Positions 34,131-45,243 of a stretch of 64,000 bases of DNA are shown here, in pieces. The first letter of the stretch is position 1, and every line of letters starts with the position of its first letter. The stretch comes from Warburgia ugandensis (lineage: Eukaryota > Streptophyta > Magnoliopsida > Canellales > Canellaceae), in NCBI GenBank assembly GCA_035236585.1, contig CP141132.1:52641880-52705879 (forward strand), in the 5' to 3' direction. Both the position numbers and the translations under genes were made by a program. The notes below the pieces were generated by a model. That model worked only from the letters and a program-made list of their open reading frames with translations, was not told the DNA's origin and ran no database searches.

Positions 34131-35076
34131 ACTGGGAGAAATGTCATTTTGTGGTGGAAAGTGGCATAGTGCTAGGGCATGTAATACCAAAGAATGGCAT
34201 AGAAGTAAGCAAGGCAAAAGTGGACCTCATATTTGTTCTTTCCCCTCTTAGGACTATGAAGGAGATTCACTCATTCTTGGACCATGCTAGATTTTATAAA
34301 TGATTTATCAAAGATTTTAGCAAATTTCTAGGCCCCTATACAATCTACCAGCAAAGGATGCAATTTTTAATTTTGATGAAAACAGCATGCAAGATATGAC
34401 CACCAAATTGAATTCTTCGTTTGAAATTATGTGTGATGCTTTTGACAATGCAATCGGCGTTGTTTTGGGGATGTGAATTGCTAAACTTCCCCATGTAATA
34501 TACTATGCCAGTAAGACTTTCAGTGATGTCCAAATCAACTACTCCAGGATGGAGAAAGAGGATTGTGGTCTTCGCGTGAACAAATTTAGCTCCTATATCT
34601 TAGGGTTTAAATTAATAATCCACTCACATCAGGCCGCATTGAATTACATTCTTTCTAAGAAGGATGCTAAACCTAGACTTATCTGATGGATTCTCTTGCT
34701 ACATGAATTTGACATAGAAAAAGGTACTAAGAATGTAGTAGGAGATCACTTACCTATGCTAATAGTTGAGTCTTCTAATGAACCTATGTCTATCAATGAA
34801 AAGAAACTTTCCCTAATGGGCAACTTCCACAAGTATCCTAGTTACCTTGGTACATGGACATTATCAACTATCTTGTTATAGATAAATTGTCAATGCATTG
34901 GTCAAACAAGATATCTCTAATTTTCCAAACAAGGTAAAGAACTTCAGTCAGGATGATCTATACTTATACAAGTACTTTCCTAATCAAATCATTAGGAGAT
35001 GTGTCCTAGATGATGAACATAGTAAAATAATCTCCTTCTATCATGACCATGCTTATGATCCATTTTAATGATAAAA
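34130..35076 (+). pseudogene. Athila RNase H and integrase N-terminal part, broken
   Basis: RNase H is visible as 'FEIMCDAFDNAIGVVLGM' (about 34420-34475), 'HVIYYASKTFSDVQINYSRM' (34490-34550), 'NKFSSYILGFKLIIHSHQAA' and 'KKGTKNVVGDHLPML' near 34720. The first Asp (CDAF) is kept, but the family's TDHAAL reads HSHQAA, so that Asp is lost. Integrase begins with 'NQIIRRCVLDDEHSKIISF' (about 34985-35040) and the HHCC start. It is cut at 35076 by a reversed LTR and resumes at 39416. Confidence 0.82.
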
Positions 35077-38000
35077 TGTGATGACCCAGGCTTTTATATG
35101 CATTTTTAAATGCAAAAATGAATTCCTAATGCAAGATCAATCCCAATTTGAAAATAATTTTATAAAAATAATGCAATGCAGCAAAATATTCTTTTTCTTT
35201 TAAATTCATTTCAAAAACCCCAAGTGTCATTTACTTCCAACAAAAAAGCTAAATAAATTTTTTTTATATAAAAATAAAAGAAAAGTGCACGCATCCCCAA
35301 TCTACTAATCACAACTCACAATCCCAATGTAATAATTACATATACATGTCCAAAAGGAATAAGTCATATATGTATACTGATTACAATCTATTATGTTATT
35401 GTCTTCAATCCAAATTTGCATCCACCTTGAATTACTCTTCTTAAGTCAAATTCTTCGAAGACTTAAGATATTGTAAACAATTTATAATATCTCAACAAGT
35501 TTGTGCTTGTGTTGCTATTTTCACATCTATTATACCAATTTTGAAATCCAATTTTAAACAGTATTTCAAATCATTTTTTATGCAATTTTAAAGAATATAA
35601 TGATCAGATCAGAGCCAGAAAACATAATTGAAACCACATGTCAACCTCAATTTATAGTTTTGTGCTAAAACATTTCAAATAAGACAATATAAAATCGGTA
35701 CAACTTTAAATGTATATTCTTCAAATTATCCAATCTATATGGTAAACTCACATAAATTGTAACATATAATGTATTACAAAATCACAGGAATGCATAACTT
35801 GTAAATTATGTAAAAGATCTTCCATTTAACTTGATAATTCAAATACCACAAGATTCTAAAAATATTAAAATAGTAATCAGTTAAACTACGAATGTCGGCA
35901 ATCTAAAACCGACAACATCATCATCACGTGCAGCTATGCACCCTGGGAAACACATCAACTAGTTGGTCATGAGTACTCATCTAAAGACCATCATCATGCC
36001 CATCTATGAGGGGTCACAAAATAGAAATCTCATGGTACACTAGGCTCATAACTAGCTCATTGAAATCGTGTGTCTCTGGTATCTAGAGACCAACCTCCAC
36101 AACATTTGTGCATATGTCTCAAAAAGGGTGTCGTGAACACCTCCAATGGTTGTTTCCCTACTACAACAGTTGAGAAAAACAAGTGCCTCTTTGGGCACAG
36201 ATAGCTACCACCTTTGGACGTTAGAGGCCAGGAGGCCAAACCCGTACAACGTCTTAACATAGTGCCCAGCAGGCTTATTAGCCTAAACGAACATATATCT
36301 AAACCCAAATATCATTAAATCATATAACATATATCTCATGAAAAACCATGCATTTCTTTCAATCATCCCAAAGCATGGGATTGATGCAATTTCAAGTATA
36401 ATCACTTCTTTCAAAAACATACAACTGCGTGTAATAGAATGAGCAACATCATTTTCATTTTTCATATAAAAGTATGTGTCATGGTTATGAATGTACATAT
36501 ATATAAATTATATGCCTCACTTGCAAATATCACATTCTTTTAAAGCTAAAATAATGCAACATGACAAAATAACAATTTTGTAACAATCAAGTAGTCTAAA
36601 ATCAAAAGCACGATAATCAAATGATCTGATTATTTGAAATTTACATATTTTAATAAAGCTAATGACATGCTCAAAATCCCAATGAAAAAAGATGTTAAAA
36701 CTACCTACCTCGAACATGGTTAACCGAATCCTCAAAATTCTCAATAAGCTTAGTTTGTACCAGTCAGCATCTCTATCAGTACATGTACATTACAATGTCA
36801 TTTATCTTACTTAAATTTCTTAATTGTGACTTATTTAGCCCTTGATCACCCTTAACATGGTGATCATGCCTTTACCACTTTTCGATCATAGGTATTCCTC
36901 TTTATTTATGTCATAATATCAACTCTTAGATGTTGATTAAAGATCAATGGTCTAGATCATCTAATTGTCCTCAATTCCTATTAATCTATGACTTATAAAT
37001 AGTTTATTTCATATCTCAATGTTTGATCTATTGATCTAAGATTCAAATTAAATATTGATCAGTCAAATCTTAGATCAATAGTTCCAAGCCATCCTGATAT
37101 CAAATCTTTGAATCTAAGGTCATTAGAACAATCTAACTATAAAATTAATCTAATTAATAATCTAAATAGCCCAATTGTTCTTCCTAAGGTTTAATCCATT
37201 CTAATCTTGTTTATTTTCTAAATTTTTTTATAATTTATTAGTCATAATTAAGATAAAAATGAAATTTAATTCATTTAAATAAGACTAGATAGCAGTCTTA
37301 CCTCTTATCACTTAAATCCATGTATGACATAGTGTCTAATGTGGCCTGATCAGGTTCGATCCCCTTTAATAAAAAATTCGAGAATGAATGGCTCATATCA
37401 AGTACTAGATCTATAGTCAAATCTAAATGGAAGCTCAAATCAGTGGATGATCAAGGTGTTAAGTAGTTGGTCACGGTTTAGGTCATCTTAAAAGGATGGA
37501 TTGGTTACAGATCTAGCAACTAGTGGACAATTGATTGTTGGATCGTGATGAAAAGATTAGATTAGTTGCATATATGAGTTTTGGATATTGATTAACAATT
37601 GGATCATGTGGGAGTTTGTTGATTTAATCACAGATATGACATTAAGTGATAGATCATGAGCTGGATGATGATGGATGGTCGGATCTAATTTTAATTGATC
37701 AGATCCATGGTTTTCATTTTATTCGATGATCTAGATTTGTATTCAAGTTTATTTGGATGATCTAACTATTATATCAATCTATTTACTTTTCTAAATCATT
37801 TAATTAATCAAATTCTATGGTTTGATCTCTTTTAGTTTGATGGATTTGAGTTATTTGATAATTTTTGAGTTTGGATAGATTTAAAATGTCTTCTAATCTT
37901 AAATTTTGTTGCATAATTTTGTTTGCATCATTGAGATGAGTCCAACAAATCTTTTTATCATAAATCAAACTTGTATAGCCTTTTGAATCAAAGATTTTGT

Positions 38001-38717
38001 ATTTTAGATCATTTAAATGGTTTAGATTTAAAATCTAAGTAAAAGAGACAAAAACAGGGTCACAGGGATGCACTGGAGCGAAATATATGCTCCAAAATGC
38101 TCAGTGCGTCCAGGTCTCTAGAACGCATCGTCGATGCATCATAGTCCCCAGAACGCAAAGGTATTCTGGTCAGTCTACGATAACGTCCGCACACGTGAGC
38201 TCGCACGGGGATGCACCGAGCGAACGTATCTCTGTAGCATGTTAGTAGAGTGCGTCCTGGTCACCGATTAGATCGACCGAGATGAGACAGTCTTATCTGG
38301 ACCATATGGTCATTTCGATCTCTGATCAATGCTTAGGATCTCTCAAAATTTTACTATTTTTATGTTTTGGGGCCCCACAAAGACATTGGATAGCTCGGAT
38401 CTTCCATCTGAGCAGTCCTTTAGGTGATTCCCATATAGATTTGACAAATTTATTTTTGCTGATAAACTCCTGATCAATGGAAACAAATCTTTCAAAGATC
38501 TGGGAGGAGAGGACCAAAAAAACAAGGGAAAAACTGGGAGCCGCATGGGGTGGGAGAACATGCTTACCTAAGCCAACCAGAGATGGAGAAGGATCCGACA
38601 AATCCCAATGGGTTTAAACATTTTTGAACTTGCCAGTCTTTCAAGTTGCCAAAAATCAAAGGGAAATGAGGGAGCATGAGAAGAGAAGCAGAAAAGAGGA
38701 GAAATTCAATGGGAGCA

Positions 38718-38782
<65 letters not shown>

Positions 38783-38912
38783 GAGGGGGAAGGCATTGGC
38801 CAACGTTGAGAGCGAACAACTTGGCTGCACGTTGGTCGTTGGCAGAGAAGAGAGAGCGAAACTGGTGGAGGGTGCAGGTGGTCACCGCCTAGCTTGCGAA
38901 GCACTAAGGGAA

Positions 38913-38982
<70 letters not shown>

Positions 38983-39415
38983 CTTTATTGCAAGCTGCTC
39001 TAGCATCTCCATTGGCAAACACGTGACGGTGGTGGTTCTATTACTTATATCGTTGGCAGGAAAGGAGGAGGAGAACACTGGTGGGGGCAATGACGCGTGG
39101 AAAGGGTGTTGCAGGGGGTGTCATTACCAAAACTGACCCCTCCTATTTTGATGCTTTTTAGTTTTAAAAACATATAAATGGGTCATTTGGGAAATTATTA
39201 AAATGCCCCTAATGTTGAAGATCTCAAAACTTTTTCATCCGAACTCCATTTTCAACTTTCTTAGTGTCATTGGATTTGTTTTTCCAAGTACAATCCAATT
39301 TCGAAACCTTATTTAACTTCTATAAAAAGCTTATCTATAACATTCTATTTTATTCCTTTTTATTTCAAATAAAAAAACTACATAAAATTAACTTTTAAAA
39401 ATTACGATTATTACA
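35077..39415 (-). mobile_element. Reversed Del-type LTR, 4.3 kb, with perfect TAAAA TSD
   Basis: It starts TGTGATGACCC (35077) and ends GATTATTACA (39415). TAAAA flanks both sides (35072-35076 and 39416-39420), and removing the insert restores the Athila integrase order. Interior text 'ctggtatctagagaccaacc' (about 36074) and 'aaaaagggtgtcgtgaacacc' (36120) is the complement of 47090-47040 in the full Del element. It is 1.3-1.5 kb longer than its relatives because of an AT-rich stretch at about 36770-38040 with repeated 'gatctaa/ttagatc' words. No primer site or polymerase is found, so I treat it as a solo LTR. Confidence 0.82.
38720..38973. repeat. Two (GA)n microsatellites in an LTR
   Basis: (AG)n at 38720-38779 and again at about 38914-38973, each about 60 bp and nearly perfect, separated by about 135 bp of mixed sequence. 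They lie in the promoter/leader zone of the reversed LTR. Serine/leucine or arginine/glutamate frames across them are artefacts of the repeat. Confidence 0.95.
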
Positions 39416-40378
39416 TAAAAAGATAGCTATGAAGATTTTGCATTGTGGATTTTACTAGCCCACAATTTTTTAAGATTCTCACATGACTTGTAAAGCATGT
39501 GATCACTACCAAAACTTAGGGAACATGACACAACTAAATCCTAACTTGATAGTTGAAATATTTGGTGTGTGGGGCATAGATTTCATGGGTCCCTTCCCTA
39601 ACTCCTTTCAAAATCTGTACATCTTAGTGAGAGTTGACTATGCATCCAAATGGGTAGAAGTAGTAGCATGTAAGACTAATGGCCACAAAGTGGTGGTTGA
39701 GTTTTTAAGGGATAATATCCTTTCACGGTTTGGTACACCCTACACTATTATTAATAATGAAGGTAAACATTTTCACAACTGGGTATTTAAGGCTCCAATG
39801 AAGAAATATGGAATTATTCATAAAGTTGCAACACATTACTATCCCCTAACTAGTGAGCAAGTTGAAGTATCAAATAAGGAAGATAAAAGCATACTGAAGA
39901 AGACAATGAACTCCAATTGGAAAGATTGCTCTCTTAGACTAATTGATGTGCTTTGGGTTTATAGAATAGCATATAAGACCTCCATTGGGATGTCCCCATA
40001 CAGCCTAATTTTTGGAAAATCTTATCATTTGCCTATTGAGCTAGAACATAAAGCATACTGGGCAATCAAACAGCTCAACTTTGACCAGGAAAAAGCTGGG
40101 ACCCACAGGAAATTCCAACTTCAAGAGTTGTAAGAACTTACGAGAGATGCATACCACACTACCAAAAGGTACAAGGATCATATGAAGATGGTTCATGGCA
40201 AATCCATTCTGTGTAAAACATTTGAACTATGTCAAAAGGCCCTTCTCTATATTTCTCGTCTACATGTATTTCCAAGAAAGTTATGCTCTAGATGGATTGG
40301 CCTATGTATAGTCAAAACTATCTATCCTTATGTGGCCATAATGATTGAAAAAGATGGATAACTTTCCAAAGATGACGA
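39416..40378 (+). pseudogene. Athila integrase core and C-terminal part
   Basis: In frame before the ATG at 39483 one reads 'AMKILHCGFYWPTIF', the zinc-binding region. The 216-residue frame 39483-40133 has CKACDHYQ (CC of HHCC), 'VWGIDFMGPFPNSF' (first catalytic Asp), 'FGTPYTIINNEGKHF' (second Asp, normally SDGG, read as NNEG at 39753-39761), and 'QVEVSNKEDKSIL' (third acid, Glu, kept). It then has 'RIAYKTSIGMSPYSLIFGKS' and 'LPIELEHKAYWAI'. After a stop the C-terminal part continues to about 40378 with 'FPRKLCSRWIGLCIVKTIYP'. The change of the second Asp to Asn makes it inactive. A solo LTR follows immediately. Confidence 0.9.
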
Positions 40379-43178
40379 TGTAATGCCCGAGCAATTTATG
40401 CTATTTTTAACAAAAATTGGACATCTTATAGGACATGAACTGTGTTAAATGTTTCACTTTATTTAAAATAGTAAATGAAGGAATTTGTGATGAAACTTGG
40501 TACATTAGATTCTACTCGAAAAATGGAATCCAACGCCTCAAAGAACGCCGAAAACGGAGTTCGTATGAAGAAGTTACAGTCGTTTAAAAATCAGGGGCAA
40601 TTTTGTAAATTAAACAGAAAAACGAAAAAGATGAAAAATGCAAGGGCTGTTTTGATAACGGCACCCCTTGTCGTCTTCCTCCTCAGATTTCTCCAAAAAC
40701 CCTCAAATCCCGATTTTTTCAGAGAAATCTGCCACCGCCATGGCGGCACCGCGAGGGGCACCACCTTCTCCCCTCTATAAAAGCCCCATCTCCCCCTCTC
40801 CAAAAACACATTTTCTGGCTAGTTTGGGACTGGGGTTTCCGGCAAAAACTGGAAACCCGTCTCAAACCCGTCCCTCTGTGTTTTTCGGCAACGGCCAGGC
40901 CCAAGTCAGGTCGGCCATTGCCATTTTTCCCCATGCCCCCCCCCTTCTCTTTTCCGGTTTTGACATTGGGGTTTTTCTGCTTCAAGAATTCTGGCAACAT
41001 AAGGGTTCAGGCAAGCGAGAGGAGCACGATCTCTGACTACCCAGGTAAGCCCCTCCTTCCCTTCTCTTTGTTTTTCTTTCCCCAGGCCAGATCCATGCCG
41101 GATTTGGTCTCTTTCCAACCAGTCTTCCTAGCCAAAAAACAACCAAGCCAGTTCTAGTCGACCCTAAACGAAACCAGGTGTCCTCCTTTCCCAACCGTTT
41201 TCCAGCCGGGTTCCTGGCTGAAAAATGCTCCAAGTCGGCTAGGGCCAGCCCTGCATGAACAAGGCGTCCCAGGGATGCCATGCTTCACCTGTGCCTAGAA
41301 CTGGGTCCCTGGGCTAGGTTCCAGGCATACGACAGTGTGTACACCATCCCAGGTGCGGCCTTCGGGTGAGCGCGCGACATGGAGCATGGGTCCTGGCTCT
41401 ACCAGGATGCATGAGGTGCACTAAGAGCTGAGACGCACCATGCTACACCAAAGGTGCGTCGTGCGATGCCATCCAAGATGCGCATCACTTGAGCATGCAC
41501 GTGCACGTGCAAAACGCGGTCCCTGGCACGGCCTTTAGGTGCGCACACACGTGAGGCGGTCGCGGTTCAACCAGGATGCACGGGTGTCCTAGGAACTGGG
41601 ACACATGGACCGAATAAGACTTTAAAATTAGGATCATATGACCATTTATAGAATCTAACCATTGAAAAATAGATCCATATCATAGGATCTAGCCTGACAA
41701 TGAATTAGGCAAGGACCATTGACCCTAAACAGCAGATCTAGCGGTCTAATGTCTAAATAGATTGAAATTAATAAGGACTCCTGGTATCCATTCATACCCA
41801 GGAGTTTATAAATGAGACCCAGGGACGGGTTGAAGTGATAAAGGACGCGACTCTAGGAGACTTTGAGGTAGGTGCTCTATCGCTACTAAACTTTTAAAAA
41901 GAGCCATGATTGTTAAGACTACATGTTTTAAGTATACGTATATGACTTGTTTGGCATGACTTATTTTATGACTTGTTTAGCATATAAATGAATTCAGCAT
42001 GCATATGATAAATACATTATGCATAGACATGTTTTGCAAATAATTGCATATATTGCATGATTTGTGAGCATTGAGTTCTTGCAAAATTGCATGTCCTTGA
42101 GGGTTACCAAAAGACGCTGAGTGCCCAAAAGACACTGGGTGGGTAGTTGTGAGGGTCAGGCAGTTGTGAGGAACCCAAAGAGGACAGGTTTTAAAAAAGA
42201 GGTTTTTGGCTTGTTTGATCGTATATGATTTGGGCTAATACGCTCGTGAGCGCTATGCCGAGAGGTCTGGGGTGGCCTCACAGCCTCTACCACTATTAGG
42301 TGGATGGGTTCCATGCCCAAAAAGGGCATGTCCCTGCTTTGACTGCATGTGGTACAGGGGGCTACCACTGGTGTCACGGCACTGGGTCGAAGTGTCATAT
42401 GCCCCGTGGAGGTATATGACCCTGTGTCCCTAGGCACCCGGGGACCACACAGCGGTGAGGTCGTGGGCATAGTTGGACCCTATAGTTTGAGGATTTACTT
42501 GCATTGCATATGGCATGACATGAGGTTGGTCAACCATACCAGATATCCATGAGTTGGATTCAGTGAAGCATCTTATGCATATCATTATGTTTATGATATA
42601 TGATACTTTCGACTTGGATTATGCTATTCTTGAAGTCGTCAGTATTCCAGTTTGACAGTGGTTTTTAATATCAATATTGAACATGATTGTTCGAACATGC
42701 ACATGTTTTTAAAGAGCATATGATTTTTAGCATAGCATGCATCGTAAAACTAGTAGTGATAGACTCCTACTGAGTATAATATATACTCACCCTATCCTTA
42801 ACATTTTTCAGGATAGTTCCATCCATGAGTAGAGGACGCCTATGTTAGTGCTACGAGCAAGTAAATAAACAAAGGAGACAATCATACATGTAAGTAAACA
42901 CTCTACCCTCTAGACATGTATTTGTATTTATTTACAGTTGGGCTGTGAGCTGTGACTGGATAGACCTAGGAAAACACTTATGATTTCTAAAGTTTTTCAA
43001 AAACTACTTGGTTGTTGTGAAAGCAAATGACACTCGGGGTTTTCAAAATGAGTTTAAAACTAAAGATTTTCCACTGCATTGCATGGTTTTTATAAAATAG
43101 TTTTCAAATAAGGATGCATCCCGCCTTAGGAATTAGATATTGCATTTAAAAATGCATGAGAAAACCCAGGTCGTCACA
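40379..43178 (+). mobile_element. Del-type solo LTR in plus orientation
   Basis: 2800 bp from TGTAATGCCCG (40379) to GGTCGTCACA (43178). Flanks are GACGA (40374-40378) and GATGA (43179-43183), a target duplication with one transition. No primer site follows; Athila sequence resumes instead ('..ccagtgattacaaccattt'). It contains the conserved 60-bp block (40505-40580), the palindrome and TATA box (40735-40782), the splice-donor-like motif (41038-41054), a GC-rich block (41330-41590) and a 'ctactgagtataatatatac' word near 42768. Confidence 0.88.
40731..41054 (+). promoter_or_regulatory. LTR core promoter, palindrome and splice-donor-like site
   Basis: The perfect palindrome CCGCCATGGCGG at about 40736-40747 precedes TATAAAA (40776-40782). 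About 270 bp on is ACCCAGGTAAGCCCCT (41039-41054) with a consensus AG|GTAAG. The same three signals recur in the Del-element LTRs and reversed copies. This is a conserved arrangement; activity is not shown. Confidence 0.55.
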
Positions 43179-45118
43179 GATGACCAGTGATTACAACCAT
43201 TTCAAGACTACATCCACAGCATGTCATTTGTATCATAGGGTAGGACTAGTATAGTTGTACGAGTTTTCATTTACATCTTTCTTTCTCATTTTTTGGCGAC
43301 ACTGTCATATCAATGCACCATCTCGAGAGTGCAGGTAACATCATTTTAAACCATATCACTTTACTTAGTTATTTCATTTATCCATGCATTTATTTCAAAA
43401 CATTGGGGACAATCTATAATTTAAGTATGGGGGTAGGGTATTCTCAAATTTGAGGTGTCCAAAAAAAATTCTTTATTTTTGAGTTTTTTTAGTCTTTTCT
43501 TTATTTATAAGTTTTAAATTTGAATTTTTTCAAATTTGTGATAAAATAGCAAATGATAAGTTCCTTTGTAAGGATGAGAATTTAGATTTACTGGTTATTC
43601 AAGCTATCTTTTGAACTTAAGTGTACTATTTTTTCCTTATTCTAAAATATCCCATGAAAAGTTAAACTCAAAATAATTATTGCACAAAATAGCCATATGT
43701 ATAGTTTAAGTTGAAGAGAAAATATGACTTAGAGATCCTAAAGAAGAGACTTATAGAACATGAGAGTTTAGAGGCATTCTTTCTTTGAGAGGATTATACA
43801 CAAAATCAAAAAATTTCTTTAGTGGATAATAAGTTCTTAGTTGATCTCATTATCCTTCATCTTGGTCAACTATTAGGACAAAATACCTAAAATACTATAC
43901 CATTTATATCTTCAATTTATAGTTATATTTAACTCATATGAAACTAAAAAAATGATAGAGGCCATCCTTGGTAATGCCTAGATCCTTTAGCCTTCCTAAG
44001 TTATTTTACCACTAGTAAACCCCTGAGCCTTTTATAGTAAGCTTTTTCTTTGTGAACACATTAACCAACACCATTATAAATACTTATATAAAATATCCAT
44101 TGCCTGGTGCTTTAGGAAATATGCAGATTTCATTGGAAAAAAATATCTTGAAGAAAAGTATGAACAATATACTTTAAGAGATGAACATAAAGTATATTTT
44201 AAGAGATGAACATAAAGGCTAAAAGTAGAATGAAAGGTTTTATAGAACAAAAGAAAAATGAAAAAAATGAAAAAGAAAAAGATTGTCAATTATAAAGGAA
44301 ATGTTCATTCTCTTGGATAGAAAAAGAAGTATTGAATATACTTTAGAAGACACTTACATATCTTTCAAAACACCTTTGTATATCCTTATACCCATTGTTT
44401 TAATAACCCTATCTGAATCCTATGTTTTGTCCTAATAGAAGTCCTAACTTGATCATAGGAGTACTATGGCTTGGATATGGTTATGAATGAGTAGCGAATT
44501 TGGTAGATTGTAACATTCTTAATAGTTGATATCCTTTCATGAGACTTCTATCATTCTTTCTAAGTTATTGTTCTTTTGTATGGAATAAGTGAGAATTTTG
44601 AACTTTATGAACATTACTCTACCCACATATTAATGATAGACTTTTCACCTTTCTAAGTGACTTGTTCCTGATTATTAAGTATATCTTGTGAGAATTAAAG
44701 TCAAAGCATACATTTGGAAGGTAATTTAGGTGATAATTACCTTGGTAGCCTATAATTGTATATATATTAGCTATACTCACACACTCACATTCTGAGGTAT
44801 AATGAATTAATGGAATCCTTAGTAAAAGCAAAAGATTTTAAACTATTGCACATTTCTAATAGCATGCTAAAGTTAGGAGTTTAATATTGGCTGAATTTAA
44901 GAAGATTATCTAAGACACATGAAGGACTTTCATAAGGTTTTTGAAAATGTTTCTCTACAAGACTACAACTCATCCACCAGAGGTAAACTAAGTTTTTAAA
45001 GGCTTTCTGCATATGCTAAATGTAGATGAGAACTCTAGCAAAAGTAGTTAGGATTTTTTCTAAAACATCTTCTTTCTTATTTTTGTAGTTCTACTTGAGG
45101 ACTAGCAAATAAGTTTGG
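43179..45118 (+). other. Athila 3' non-coding spacer with polypurine-like words
   Basis: The first bases finish the integrase C-terminus ('QLQPFQ'-like, in place of the family's GQRLKPF). No env-like frame is found. The two G-rich words, near 43426 (aagtatgggggtaggg) and 45107 (aagtttgggggtattc), are typical of the Athila/Tat region. The second sits where the polypurine tract before the 3' LTR should be. A near-duplicate 'aagtatatttt/aaagagatgaacataaa' occurs at about 44165-44215. Confidence 0.55.
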
Positions 45119-45243
45119 GGGTATTCGATATATATATATATATATATATTACATGCATACATCTATGTTTAGAATATTTTAACACCACAAATGACTTAAT
45201 TATCACTAATTAGGGTTAATTCTATAGTTTTGCGGATCCAAGG
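45119..45243 (+). mobile_element. Athila 3' LTR, first piece
   Basis: Starts after the polypurine-like tract with an (AT)n run at about 45128-45149, then 'acatgcatac'. It is interrupted at 45243 by the Del/Tekay element and continues at 55940. Start position approximate. Confidence 0.55.

Noticed and set aside
38656-39136. Frames rich in Arg-Glu or Ser-Leu
   Set aside because: They are direct translations of the two (GA)n microsatellites.
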